A DNA stretch of 64,000 nucleotides from Strigamia acuminata (lineage: Eukaryota > Arthropoda > Chilopoda > Geophilomorpha > Linotaeniidae), in NCBI GenBank assembly GCA_949358305.1, contig OX442314.1:2173087-2237086 (forward strand), written 5' to 3'. The translations under genes were made by a program, and so were the position numbers. This document shows, in pieces, positions 53,045 through 63,454 of this stretch. The notes beneath the pieces are model-generated. The model was given only the letters and a program-made list of their open reading frames with translations, was not told where the DNA came from and did not search any database. Numbering within the stretch: position 1 is the first letter of the stretch; each line of letters opens with the position of its first letter.

Positions 53045-56000
53045 TCAATTCCAACAGAACTTTGAGGCTTTTCCTCGTTGTTGGTATAGTTTTTTAAATA
53101 CTGCAGTGATGTTTCGCACGAAATTTTCATCTGCATATTTAGGATTTGGTTTTCGTTCTCGTCGTGGACAAGTGCTAGTTCGTGGAACTACCGGTTGGGG
53201 TTTGCGGGGTTTTCGAGGTGGTTTCTTTGGAGTTTCACCTCTTTTCAACGCCGCTTTCTTTTCTATAGCAGTTAATCGTTGTCTATGTCTATGTTTAGAC
53301 TTAATGGGCGCAGATTTGTCAATTTGCACCGAAGTTGAGTCGGATAATTCCATTGGAATTTCTGAAGAAGTTTCAGGAATTAATTCCATTTCTTCAGCAT
53401 CCGGAAGTTGATTACTTTCGTCCATCCATTTAGGATTTTCTTGAGGCGAGTAAGAGGCGGACTTTTGTCCTATTTTCCAAGTCTCAATCGGGTACGACGG
53501 AGTATAGGGATACAACGCTTTAATATTTACTGATTTTTCAATCGAACCATCAGATAATTTGCGTAATTTATACGCTCCGCCTGGAAGTACTTTAGTAATT
53601 TCCCACGGACCATCTCTCTTCTCCGCGAAACCAGCAGAAATATTTTTATCTGCGCACGAGAGAATGTGAGTTTGTTTCCAAACTAAATCTCCAACTTCGA
53701 ACTCCGTAATTACGAACTTTTGTTCGTGTATTTTCCTATGTCGTTCAAAATTCAATTGAATTCTGCGATGCATCTCTTGATGCGATCTGCGCAATACATC
53801 CAATAGTACTCTGACATATTTTTCTGGATTTTCTTTGTCAAATGGATTGGCATGTTTGATAATCCTTGGGTCGAAGGGTAATGTTACGATTCTCCCCGTG
53901 TTAAGTAGCATCGGGCTTGAGCCCGTTGCCGCTGAGACATTATTTCTCATCGCGAACGCGAATTCGTCTAAATATCGTGGCCATTGCGTGTGCACATCTG
54001 TGTACAAAGCCAGCATGGTTTTTATATCTCTATTGGTTCGCTCTGTCGGGTTCGCCTGGGCATGATACGTGCTTGTATGGGACGGGCGAATGTTGTACAT
54101 TTCGCAATACTCATTGTAAATATCGGAAACAAATTGTTTTCCGTTATCGCTCACAATCTTTTTGGGGTGTCCCCATCTGTTTGTAACAGATCTTAATTCT
54201 TGAACGCAGTTAGCGCTCGTGGCTTTGGTCAAAGCCTTAATTTCAACGAACTTGGTACAATTGTCAATAATGACAAAAATATACTGGTTTTGGGACCTTC
54301 CCGCGGGTTTTGGGCCCATCAAGTCCATGTTAATACATTCCCAGGGATTGGTCATGTTGTGGGGTGTGTAAGGAGCTGCGTGCCTTTTCTGTTGAATAGG
54401 TTTGTACTGAGCACAGTGCGTGCAGCTTTTGACGTAGTTCCTGACACTTCTACTCATACCAGGCCAGAAATATATTAAACGCGTTTTTTCAAGCGTCTTA
54501 CTCATCCCAGCGTGACCGCTTAGGGGGTGGCCATGACAAGCGAAGAGTACTCGTTTTACGAGTGAACTGGGTACAACGGCTTTAAAGCCGTTTCCCGAAT
54601 CATTTAATTCCTCTTCGAATGAAGGGTTAAAATAGATGATCATTTGATCACCATCAACTTCTTTTTTGTCCAAACAATAATTTTTGACTTTGTTTTTCCA
54701 TTCTTTTATTTCAGATTGTGGTATCCCAACAACCTTGTCATTCAATAAATATTCCCGAATGCGTTTGCATTCAGTATCTAGTAACTGAGCATCTATTATT
54801 TCTCTCCTTGTAGGAGGGACTTCTTTAAGTACTTCAGTCAACGCACTGTACAAGGTTTCTTGTACTTCCTCCCCCTCCTTTTCTTCAGAACATTCTTTAG
54901 AATTTTCTGAAAAATAGGAACGCGCACTAGCCAAATATTCTCGTTTTTCTGGGGCACGATTTAATGAAACAGAAGGATTTCCGTCCCACTCAGGCCAATA
55001 TTGTTTAATTTCGACAGGTTCCACATGATCACGAAGAGGAATGTCTTCCTCTGTTAGTGGGGCTCTAGAAAGTGCGTCTGCAACTTGGTTAGCAGCACCT
55101 TTTCGAAAAACAATTTTAAAATTTCCACATTGGATTCTTAAGGCCCATCGGCCAAATTTCCCAGATGGTTCAGGCGTTCGCATCAACCATTTCAGTGCTT
55201 CTGCATCTGACTCTAAAGTGAACGTACCATATTCGAGATATGGTTTAAATCGATCAATAGCCCACACGACTGCGAGACATTCGAGTTCCGGCGTTGTATA
55301 ACGCTTCTCTGCTCCACGTAAAACTCTGCTTGCATAAGCTACAGGTCTGGGTACAGAAATGTTTTTCTGCTTCTTTTCATCGAATATATCGACGTCTTGG
55401 CAAAGGACAGCTCCTAAGCCTTCATGTGAAGCGTCAGTCATGACAACAAATGGCAAAGTCATATCTGGTTTGTGTAGACAATTGTCACCACAAAGTAGCT
55501 CTTTAATTTTATTAAAAGCTTCTGTCTGCTCATCTCCCCATTCAAATGGAGTTTTCTCATTCATCATACGTGTGTATGGTGCGGCAATAGTTCCGTGATT
55601 TGGAACAAACTTCCTGAAGAAGTTAGTCATGCCGTGAAAGCGCTGAATGTCTTTAGCACACGTGGGGGTGGGAAATTTCATGATCGCCGATATTTTATCG
55701 GGATCACCGAAGAGACCTTCGGGTTTAATCCAGTGGCCCAAGAATTTTAATTCTGTACGCCCAAAACGAGATTTCGCTTTATTTATTGTCATGTTGGCTT
55801 GGTTAAGCCTTTCCAAAACATCTCGAACATGTTTGAGATGATCATCCCAATTATCTGAATACACAATTACGTCATCCAAATAAACTAACGCGTAGTCTTG
55901 TAAAGCTGAGCCTAAAATGCCTTCCATCAGACGCTGGAAAGTACAAGGCGCATTGCAAAGGCCGAACGGCATTCGCACAAATTGATAAGGGCCGTTTGGC

Positions 56001-57205
56001 GTGTAAAACGCCGTTTTTGGACGATCTTCCTTACACATTTCGACTTGGTAGTAACCTTTAACAAGGTCAATTGACGTAAAATACCTAGCAGGACCAGTAT
56101 TATGCAATAAAAGGTCAATACTTGGCATTTGTATTACTTCGACTTCGGTGATGGCATTCAGCCACCGGTAGTCAATGCACATCCTATACGAGCCGTCAGG
56201 CTTCGCAACAATGACGGGATGACTTATGAAGGGCCCTTTGGCCTTTTCAATGAGTCCATCCTGTTCCAATTCTGCAGCTAGTTTGGTCATAATGGCTCTC
56301 TTGGCCGGGTTATACATTCTATACTGCATTTTGGGCAATGAATGCCCTTCTTTAAACTTAATACGATGCTGGGTCACGTTAGTGCACCCAACTTGATCAC
56401 GAAATACATTCGGTATCGAGTTAACCACTTCGCGAAGTGTTAGTCGTTGTTCTGGAGTGCAGTCGCTCTCCTCAACTAATTTTTCATCCCAAGTCAACAC
56501 AGGAGTGTCTGTTAACTCAATTGAGTTGAGAGTGGACGACAGTCCTAAATAATCGAAAGTAATTCGATTTAACGGGGCGAGGGCCAAATTGGCTTCTTCC
56601 GATTCATAAGGAGCGGACCAATTAGGTTTATCTGCACAAGAGAACTCTTGTAAATGTGGATGCGGACTAATTTTCTGTCTGCGCATGAAATTGTGACCAA
56701 GTATCAAACCACAAACTCGTTTTGCTAAAACGATGAAATTCATTGGTGTAAATTCATCAGCCCATTGCACGCACAAAGTTATTTGTCCGACAGGCTTGTG
56801 TGCTACGCCTACAGCGTTAACCAACATGTTTCTGGGAGCCTCTTGTAAGAATTCTGGCAAAGCCTGAGTTTCAGACAAGAGTTGTTCCCCAATGTAACAT
56901 TGAGATGCTCCTGTATCCATGAGCGCGTTGTAGGTGAGTCCACCAATTGTGATCTTCATTCGAGGATCATCTTTATTATTACCTAAAGTAATATTGTGCA
57001 AATTGTTACCACCTATGACTCGATTGAGTCGGCGGAGTCTACAGAATTTCTTCGTGTAGCACTTGTGTGGGAACAATGTCAGATTTTTTAATTGTTCTGT
57101 CATTTCTTGCAGATTTTCCTCTACTCCGCCACTATGACTAGTGGCTACTTCCAGACAAGTTGTGTCTACATCCATAAATAAAGATTCCGACGTGGCATTA
57201 GCCAC
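53045..57205 (-). CDS. pol: Ty3/gypsy Pol polyprotein (PR-RT-RH-INT)
   Basis: About 1386 residues after the gag-pol junction. The aspartic protease has MDTGASQCYIG (97-100 DTGA). The reverse transcriptase has TSIDLVKGYYQVEM and the YLDD box (442-445). RNase H has VMTDASHEGLGAV (590) and LESDAEALKWL. The integrase has the zinc motif HPLSGHAGMSKT...CTHCAQYK, the DDE residues in INMDLMGPKP, VSDNGKQFVSD and NPTERTNRDIK, and a GPY/F-like module (RDGPWEITKVLPGGAYKL). The basic C-tail (KPPRKPRKPQ) is extended. The first in-frame codon usable as a start is GTG; the frame is open back to the gag slippery site, so it is most likely made as Gag-Pol. Confidence 0.96.
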   Translation of the reverse strand: MANATSESLFMDVDTTCLEVATSHSGGVEENLQEMTEQLKNLTLFPHKCYTKKFCRLRRLNRVIGGNNLHNITLGNNKDDPRMKITIGGLTYNALMDTGASQCYIGEQLLSETQALPEFLQEAPRNMLVNAVGVAHKPVGQITLCVQWADEFTPMNFIVLAKRVCGLILGHNFMRRQKISPHPHLQEFSCADKPNWSAPYESEEANLALAPLNRITFDYLGLSSTLNSIELTDTPVLTWDEKLVEESDCTPEQRLTLREVVNSIPNVFRDQVGCTNVTQHRIKFKEGHSLPKMQYRMYNPAKRAIMTKLAAELEQDGLIEKAKGPFISHPVIVAKPDGSYRMCIDYRWLNAITEVEVIQMPSIDLLLHNTGPARYFTSIDLVKGYYQVEMCKEDRPKTAFYTPNGPYQFVRMPFGLCNAPCTFQRLMEGILGSALQDYALVYLDDVIVYSDNWDDHLKHVRDVLERLNQANMTINKAKSRFGRTELKFLGHWIKPEGLFGDPDKISAIMKFPTPTCAKDIQRFHGMTNFFRKFVPNHGTIAAPYTRMMNEKTPFEWGDEQTEAFNKIKELLCGDNCLHKPDMTLPFVVMTDASHEGLGAVLCQDVDIFDEKKQKNISVPRPVAYASRVLRGAEKRYTTPELECLAVVWAIDRFKPYLEYGTFTLESDAEALKWLMRTPEPSGKFGRWALRIQCGNFKIVFRKGAANQVADALSRAPLTEEDIPLRDHVEPVEIKQYWPEWDGNPSVSLNRAPEKREYLASARSYFSENSKECSEEKEGEEVQETLYSALTEVLKEVPPTRREIIDAQLLDTECKRIREYLLNDKVVGIPQSEIKEWKNKVKNYCLDKKEVDGDQMIIYFNPSFEEELNDSGNGFKAVVPSSLVKRVLFACHGHPLSGHAGMSKTLEKTRLIYFWPGMSRSVRNYVKSCTHCAQYKPIQQKRHAAPYTPHNMTNPWECINMDLMGPKPAGRSQNQYIFVIIDNCTKFVEIKALTKATSANCVQELRSVTNRWGHPKKIVSDNGKQFVSDIYNEYCEMYNIRPSHTSTYHAQANPTERTNRDIKTMLALYTDVHTQWPRYLDEFAFAMRNNVSAATGSSPMLLNTGRIVTLPFDPRIIKHANPFDKENPEKYVRVLLDVLRRSHQEMHRRIQLNFERHRKIHEQKFVITEFEVGDLVWKQTHILSCADKNISAGFAEKRDGPWEITKVLPGGAYKLRKLSDGSIEKSVNIKALYPYTPSYPIETWKIGQKSASYSPQENPKWMDESNQLPDAEEMELIPETSSEIPMELSDSTSVQIDKSAPIKSKHRHRQRLTAIEKKAALKRGETPKKPPRKPRKPQPVVPRTSTCPRRERKPNPKYADENFVRNITAVFKKLYQQRGKASKFCWN

Positions 57206-57250
57206 TTCTGGGGGATGGAATAAACCTTCGTCCCCCGGATCTAGTTTTTT
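57206..57250 (-). promoter_or_regulatory. -1 ribosomal frameshift signal at the gag-pol junction
   Basis: On the minus strand the slippery heptamer A AAA AAC (57,250-57,244) is in gag phase and immediately precedes the gag stop TAG. Seven bases (TAGATCC) later a GGGGGA / TCCCCC stem with a 15-base loop can form. The -1 frame runs into pol without a stop. Confidence 0.9.
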
Positions 57251-59490
57251 GAACTAGTCGCACTTGAATCAGCAGATTCGGGCTTGATCAAAGTCTTAAC
57301 CATTTCTGCCAACGAGTTAGTCAGCGAAGTTTGTAACTTATTTTCAAAAGTATTTAATTTCGCATCAAGTTTAGCATCTAGTGTTGCATCCAACACTTCT
57401 TGAGTTATCCATCTGTTATTAGGACGTTTAGAAGTAGGATCCACAGTCGGGGAATCCGGCGTACTTCGTTTTTGCAACTCTTCAGAGTTGAAATTTGCAC
57501 GTGGTTTTAAATCTGGACATTCTCGACGCATGTGTCCTGGTTTCTTACAGTGGTAACAAACTAATTGACCACGTCTGGTCTGATCTACTACTCCGTTTAT
57601 TAAATAAACAGCCTCGCATTCCTCAGGTAACTCTTCTTCACAAATATTAAGTTGTTCTTGTGAATCCAAAGTTAAAGATTTAACATTTGTCTTCGGCTGA
57701 GGACGAGTATCAGTTTTCCGAGGTGGAAAAACAACTGGATTGGAAATATTTTCCCTTGCTCCATTAGCTGTACGACTGTACAGGCCTTTATTTTTAGTTA
57801 TAACAGTATAAATCTCTGTCAGAGGTAAATCCGCTATGCCTTGCGTATGCAAAAGCAAATCGTTAGCAGGAGTTACACTCCCGATGAAAAGACAACCAGC
57901 CCCTTTTGCATCAAGACTGTCTTGTAATATCCATAACTGGTAATATTTGTGCATAAAGTCGTAAAGACTTTCTGTTTCTAGTTGTTTCAACTTAGTTAGT
58001 TGGTTCGTCCGCTCTTGTCGAGTGGCTACAAACCGTTCTTTGAACGCCTGTTCAAATACATCCCAAGATATGAAATCTTCTCTCCTTTCATGAAACCAAC
58101 CATGCGCTTGCTCGGTTAAATAACCGGCTACGCCTTTAACAAGCATGTCATCGAGTGACATGTTTCGCAGGAAAGCGACATTTTTTACGATAGTGAGAAA
58201 GCGTTCGCTTTCATCTGCCTTTCCAGAGAATACAGGAATATCTGGGGGCTTCAAACTGTTAGTTTGAGGGACAATGGCGGAACTTTTTCCTGCCTGCATT
58301 AATTTGTGCATGGTTGTGGCAATTGACGCGAGGTCATCAGCCGTCATTCCAAAGCTGCTTGGAGGACGTGAATGGTCATTCGACGATCCACCAGTGTTTG
58401 ATTGATTCGAGTTATTTTGGCTTGAGCCACCATTGTTGGGGTTGAAATTATTCGACCCTCCTTGATTTGGTCTACTGTGGTTACCAAAGTTCGAATGGTT
58501 ATTCGAATTACCTTGGTTCCCATAATTCGAATGATTATTAGAATTACCCCGATTATTAAAATTCGGACGGTTGTTCGAGCTTCCTGGGCCACCAAAATTC
58601 GGACGATTGTTCGAATTACTTGGTGCACCGTGATTCAAATAAATATTGGAATTTCCTTGCGTTTCAGGATTGGAAGGATTATTTAAATCATTCATATCAA
58701 TTGGGTTATTCGAGTTCGGAGGAACTAGGTGACCCCTTTGCATGTTAGGTGCAGGGCTAGAATTGTTTGCAAATCTAGAATTTGGGTCAAAACGATTGTT
58801 TGGACCTCTTGTTGCATTTAAATTTGAATTCAAATTTCCAGCGAGATTCGGACAACTATTTGATCCGTTTGGAAAACTTGGATTAGGGTTGGCCATATTA
58901 GGCGGACCCAAATTCGCTCTGTTGAACGTATTCTCAAAGTTCTCTGGATTTGTAAATCCTCTTTGTTGGTTGCGAGCGAAGTTATTCGCTCGTAATCGTT
59001 GTTGGAAAGCACGATTGAAATCTCCTGGTGTCAAATTCGACTGATCTTGACGAGGAGGTTGTGCATTTTTATTTCTATATCTAGAAATAGGCGTCGAAGG
59101 AGTGGGACTAAAATTATTTAATCTTTGGCTGGCTGGGGAATGGGGTTGCTCCGACGTAGCACGAGGTGCGTGCACAAAATCTAACACTTCGGTCAAAGAT
59201 CTAAATTGGTTTGGGTTCAAACCGTGATCCTGACAAAATAGTAGACCGCCTCGGCCTAAATGAGAACCTTCAGGAATGCATTCCTCTTCTCCAGGCGGAG
59301 TAGGTTCATGTGGAGCCCTATTCTCTCCAGATGGTCCGGCTGTTTCATTTGAAACGCCATTATGGACCGCGTGGTTTTCCACTTCTTCAGTTCCATTAGG
59401 AACAGGTATAAACCCGGATAGATTCATTCCACCGGTCAAACAAGTTCTTTCCTTACCACGGGTGTTCATGTGATGCTGATTATTAGTCAT
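57241..59490 (-). CDS. gag: Gag polyprotein with CCHC knuckle
   Basis: 749 residues from the ATG at 59,490 (MTNNQHHMNTRGKERTC). The long central part is Asn/Ser/Gly-rich with repeated NSNNRPNF and NSNNHSN units. A retrotransposon capsid core follows from about residue 405 (FSGKADESERFLTIVKN, AHGWFHERREDFISWDVF, FKERFV). A nucleocapsid zinc knuckle CYHCKKPGHMRREC lies near residue 650. It binds and packages the element RNA into cytoplasmic particles. It is unusually long and Asn-rich for a gypsy gag. It ends at the frameshift signal, 36 bases before the first pol start-like codon. Confidence 0.93.
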   Translation of the reverse strand: MTNNQHHMNTRGKERTCLTGGMNLSGFIPVPNGTEEVENHAVHNGVSNETAGPSGENRAPHEPTPPGEEECIPEGSHLGRGGLLFCQDHGLNPNQFRSLTEVLDFVHAPRATSEQPHSPASQRLNNFSPTPSTPISRYRNKNAQPPRQDQSNLTPGDFNRAFQQRLRANNFARNQQRGFTNPENFENTFNRANLGPPNMANPNPSFPNGSNSCPNLAGNLNSNLNATRGPNNRFDPNSRFANNSSPAPNMQRGHLVPPNSNNPIDMNDLNNPSNPETQGNSNIYLNHGAPSNSNNRPNFGGPGSSNNRPNFNNRGNSNNHSNYGNQGNSNNHSNFGNHSRPNQGGSNNFNPNNGGSSQNNSNQSNTGGSSNDHSRPPSSFGMTADDLASIATTMHKLMQAGKSSAIVPQTNSLKPPDIPVFSGKADESERFLTIVKNVAFLRNMSLDDMLVKGVAGYLTEQAHGWFHERREDFISWDVFEQAFKERFVATRQERTNQLTKLKQLETESLYDFMHKYYQLWILQDSLDAKGAGCLFIGSVTPANDLLLHTQGIADLPLTEIYTVITKNKGLYSRTANGARENISNPVVFPPRKTDTRPQPKTNVKSLTLDSQEQLNICEEELPEECEAVYLINGVVDQTRRGQLVCYHCKKPGHMRRECPDLKPRANFNSEELQKRSTPDSPTVDPTSKRPNNRWITQEVLDATLDAKLDAKLNTFENKLQTSLTNSLAEMVKTLIKPESADSSATSSKN

Positions 59491-60594
59491 AACTAAACTT
59501 AAAACTGAGAAAATTTCCTAAGTCTGAGAGATAACGATGAAGTTGCAAACGTTCAGGAGGATCGCAAACGAAGCAGTGGTCACACTAGTTCGAAAGGAAG
59601 TAAGGGTACTTCGATACACCTCTCTGATTGGTCAAATATCAACGCTAGTCTCGCGAGAGTCCAATCTCGTCCGAGATTGGTGGAAATCATCAAGTTCGTG
59701 GAACCGTAATCTTGACAGATTCCAGTGTTATGACGTAGTCACCAAACAAAATGGATACTTTTCAAAAATATTTTAAAATATCACCGCATTTATTAATAAA
59801 TGAATGATCACCTTTGTGGAATTTTTAAAGTTTTAAAACTCGTAATTTCAAAAGACGCGCCAATTCGTTTGAATCGACGGCTTTTCTGCACAACACGGGT
59901 TGCTAGGCAACACAACAGCGAGAATTCTTCTCCGCTAAAATTCGAATGGCATTCCATTCGTAAAATTCGATTTCAATGGCTTGAGATCACGATTTTTAAC
60001 CAACATTTTAATGTAGATCAAGTCTGTTAAATAAGGTAAACCCATTTTGAAATAAAATATAAATTTTAATTCCTTCGAAATTCGTCAATTTTCATTCCAA
60101 TTTATTTAGGCAAATAAATTTAGGTTTAACTTGAAGTCTCAAGCAAAATACATTTAAAAGAATATTCTAAAATTAAAACAACTGTTAAATTGATAGAATT
60201 CTTTAAGAATTCCATCAAAAGTCAAGTTTTCAAAATTAGGCCCGACCGCGTGGTTTTGTCAGATTGTCAATGACAAAATGACGTTACCCGGGCGGAACCA
60301 ACTTCAACAAGTTCGGGCAAGATTCCCATTTTCGGGGTTGGGCCTTTAGGCCTGACCACGCTGTAGAGATTATTAGTTTTGTTAAAACACATAATTTCCA
60401 CGACGGAAAATCGGAATAAAGTGAATTACACTTGTTTTTCTTGCGAGAAGTTCTAAAACAGAATAAAATATATTAAACACAAATAAATCTCAAACGAAAT
60501 TTATTTTACACACAAAAATCACCATAAACGTTACACTACTCGAATTCATCATAGACATGCAAAACTTCAAATTTTATTTAAAATTTGGCAGCCT
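59491..60594. other. 5' leader of the retrotransposon, about 1.1 kb
   Basis: Non-coding between the primer-binding site and gag. It contains short plus-strand ORFs without domains. The packaging signal would be expected here. Confidence 0.5.
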
Positions 60595-60612
60595 ATCTCG
60601 GTAGAACCTCCA
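60595..60612 (-). promoter_or_regulatory. Primer-binding site complementary to tRNA-Gln
   Basis: Two bases after the 5' LTR, the minus strand reads TGGAGGTTCTACCGAGAT. Its complement, atctcggtagaacctcca, is the 3' end of animal tRNA-Gln including CCA. All 18 bases fit. Confidence 0.88.
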
Positions 60613-60614
60613 CT

Positions 60615-62353
60615 TGTGACGATTCTACTTTTGGGCTAATTTATTAGTCCTTTAAGATAGATAATTCGGTTTATACAAGACGTTGCTAAGTTTAGCAACA
60701 ACCTAACCGAGATAAGCTATGGGAGCCTTTACAAACATGAATATGTGATCAAGTAGAAATAACTTACAGTTTTAGTGTGACATGACATATTTATTACTGA
60801 ATAATAACAATAATGGGTTCTTGACGCGTGTAAACTGGCGGCATCAACTGGTTGAGGATCCGGGCGAAGCCAGAGGGATACGGCTGACTTGCGGCATCGT
60901 CACAAATATCGCTACGGAGACGTATTTGGTCCGCAGCATCGATTATCTAAATATGCGAAGAGTCCTACGCATAAACAGGAATATTCGGCAGAATATTCCA
61001 TTGTTTCAAATGAATAAAAGTAAAGTGATTAGTGGAATACAACAAATGAATTGTCGTATAAATATTAATTGGGCGGGGACCGTCACGACAATTGAGAGAA
61101 CGTCGCGGGAGTTGTTGAGACTCCATCCGCCAGCATGCCTTACGACGACAAGATCTCGTGATCAGGCGCCGAGTATTTAATTGTGTGCTTTAACTCGCTA
61201 TCGGTGGTACCAACCACCAGGTAAACATTTCTATGGACTTACCGGTATGAAAAGATATTGCCAATACAGGATTACCAATGCCCGAGTAATTTGTTTAACA
61301 CAGTGTTGTTCAACTCCTGTTCACGGGTTACTAACCCGGAGGGTACGATGGGGCGGGGACCGTCACGACGGTCGAGAGAACCATCGCGGGAGGATTTGAC
61401 TCCTCCATCCGCCAGCATGCCTTACGATGGCGGGATCCAATGATCGAGCACCGGGTAAATATTAATCGGCCACTGCCGTTGGATTACCATTATCCAGGTA
61501 GTTGTTTTATCGCAACATCTTTAGATATTACTCACGGGCTACCAACCCGGCGTGTTACCTGTACATTAGGCCTTTACCGACTTTTAACAAGCGGAAGGAC
61601 CAATCGTAGAAAGACGGGAACCTGCGTGGGCTGTTTACAACAACCATCCTGCAGCGGACTGTGGCCAGTTAGCTGAGGGACCTACTTTCATTTAGCAAGG
61701 TCGTACTGTATACGACCGTTATATTAAGCCACCGTACGAAGTCCTACTGTCCCGTAGAACAGCTGGCTAACGTTACGAGGCCATTTCATGCGAATGCATG
61801 TCTATTACCGGAGTTAGCCTTCCCGAAATAGCCCTACAACAGCAATAACAAATAGTAATGAATACTAACTGTGGAGAGCTGAGGTGGCCTGATGTGTCGA
61901 TAGAGAAAGTGAAATCAAACGATAACAACAATTCAACTACAGACAGTATACAAGTTCAGTTATCAAGCCAGGGGGAAGTGAAAAACTGATGCTTATATAG
62001 TTTTGTAGAACTACTAGATTGGCGACAGCCAATCAGCGTACGAATCGGCGGATTCGTGGGTCACTAGTCCGGACCTAATATATGACTATGTCCAGATGGG
62101 CCCAGTTGGGGTCCGGAAGGGTCCGATTGGTTCCCTTCGACAGGTAAGTAAAGTGGATATTGATTCGATAGAATCAACATCATCAAGTAATTAATACTTA
62201 ATTTATATCGAATAAAATAGTTATATTTTATTCACCGTGTCTAAATAATTATTTATCACACTTTTTAGTTTTAACCGAGTTTGAAATACGCGCGTTGGTT
62301 AAACAGCGCCATCTATGGTGAACATTGATAACTATCGATTTGTAATCATCACA
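60615..62353 (-). repeat. 5' LTR (1739 bp)
   Basis: Upstream LTR with respect to gag-pol. Same features as the 3' LTR. It ends next to ATGC at 62,354-62,357. Confidence 0.97.
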
Positions 62354-62635
62354 ATGCTGAAGAATATTTTGAGTTTTTGGGACGAAAGTGTTTGCAAGCC
62401 AGAGGCGTGGGACATTGGTCTGTTTGTACAGTCGAGGACAAAAAAAACTTTCCGTCAGTTTAGCTGTTTTCAGTTTATCTATCATTATTTGCCCGGTCTA
62501 TTTTTTAACACTGTTGTCAGGGCAAGACGAGAGACCCGGTCAAGATTGATGTCTGCACACAAAGGGCTGGAACGACTGACGTTTTTAATTTTGATTTTTT
62601 TTTTAGAGTTTGTGGCCACAAGTTGAAGATGAGTA
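62354..62635 (+). pseudogene. LRR-family gene E, exon 2, right fragment
   Basis: Resumes with the duplicated ATGC and reads LKNILSFWDESVCKPEAWDI, continuing exon 2 in the frame left at 47,996. It loses similarity near 62,430, where unrelated sequence is inserted, and regains it at about 62,580 (tgtggccacaagttgaag). The donor, gtgagtag in genes B and D, reads atgagtag here, so the splice site is lost too. Gene E was thus damaged more than once. Confidence 0.85.
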
Positions 62636-62636
62636 G

Positions 62637-62776
62637 TGCAAAAATTGAATTTTTAGTGCAAAAATTGAATTTTTAGTGCAAAAATTGAATTTTTAGTGCA
62701 AAAATTGAATTTTTAGTGCAAAAATTGAATTTTTAGTGCAAAAATTGAATTTTTAGTGCAAAAATTGAATTTTTAG
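62637..62776. repeat. 20-bp minisatellite in gene E, seven units
   Basis: Same tgcaaaaattgaatttttag unit as in gene D intron 2, at the equivalent place after exon 2. Confidence 0.95.
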
Positions 62777-63454
62777 TGCAAAAATAACAGTTTTGTTATT
62801 GTGTTCTTAATCTGGATGGTGAAGATTGTGTTGGATTGAAGTATGAGACGATGCTTACTTGGTGAGCATATTAGCATAAGTGATTTTAATGGGGTTCAAA
62901 AGTTACACAGGTGGCGCTGCGCAAAGGTAGCGTCAAAAATCAACAGGTGATACATAACTAAAGGATGGAGAATGACACTCCATTTGTCTTCACCTGAAAT
63001 TGAAGAGCCTAGAAATTTTGTCCCCTAAACTTCTATTTCTGTCAGTAGAAGCAACTACTACTGCAACAAAAATAATAAGAGATAAACCACCAATTACTAC
63101 TGCAGCCAGAACAGTAAGAACTGCAAAAACACCAAAACAAATTTGAAATAAATGGCAGGCATTTCCTGAAGAACTATCACCAAACTTAACTAAAACTAAA
63201 AGAAAGGTCAACAGTGTACCTCAAGTAAGAATACCATCAAAATTATACACAACATTAGATGAGAATTGTTTAAAGCCAAATAAAGATAGTGTATACACAC
63301 GTTAATTGATCATTTTTGGTTCCAAGGGTTACTGAACAAGTTTTGGTATAATATTAAGTCTACACAACTATTGACAGACATGGCATATTTACTTTTAATT
63401 TTGAAATACAAAAAAAAATCGATTTAATGCAGATACGCAACCTCTGACAACGCG
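62777..63454. other. No supported gene
   Basis: AT-rich. A short hydrophobic minus-strand ORF (62,990-63,211) could be a membrane helix, but no context supports it. Confidence 0.35.

Larger units (their letters stand above)
47997..62353 (-). mobile_element. Complete Ty3/gypsy LTR retrotransposon, 14.4 kb
   Basis: Two 1739-bp LTRs (TGTGACG...ATCACA) flank a tRNA-Gln primer-binding site, gag, pol with Ty3/gypsy domain order (PR-RT-RH-INT) and a third ORF. ATGC is duplicated at both sides. All ORFs are open, and I find about five differences between the LTRs, so the insertion is recent. It is transcribed from right to left, opposite to the disrupted LRR gene. Confidence 0.97.
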
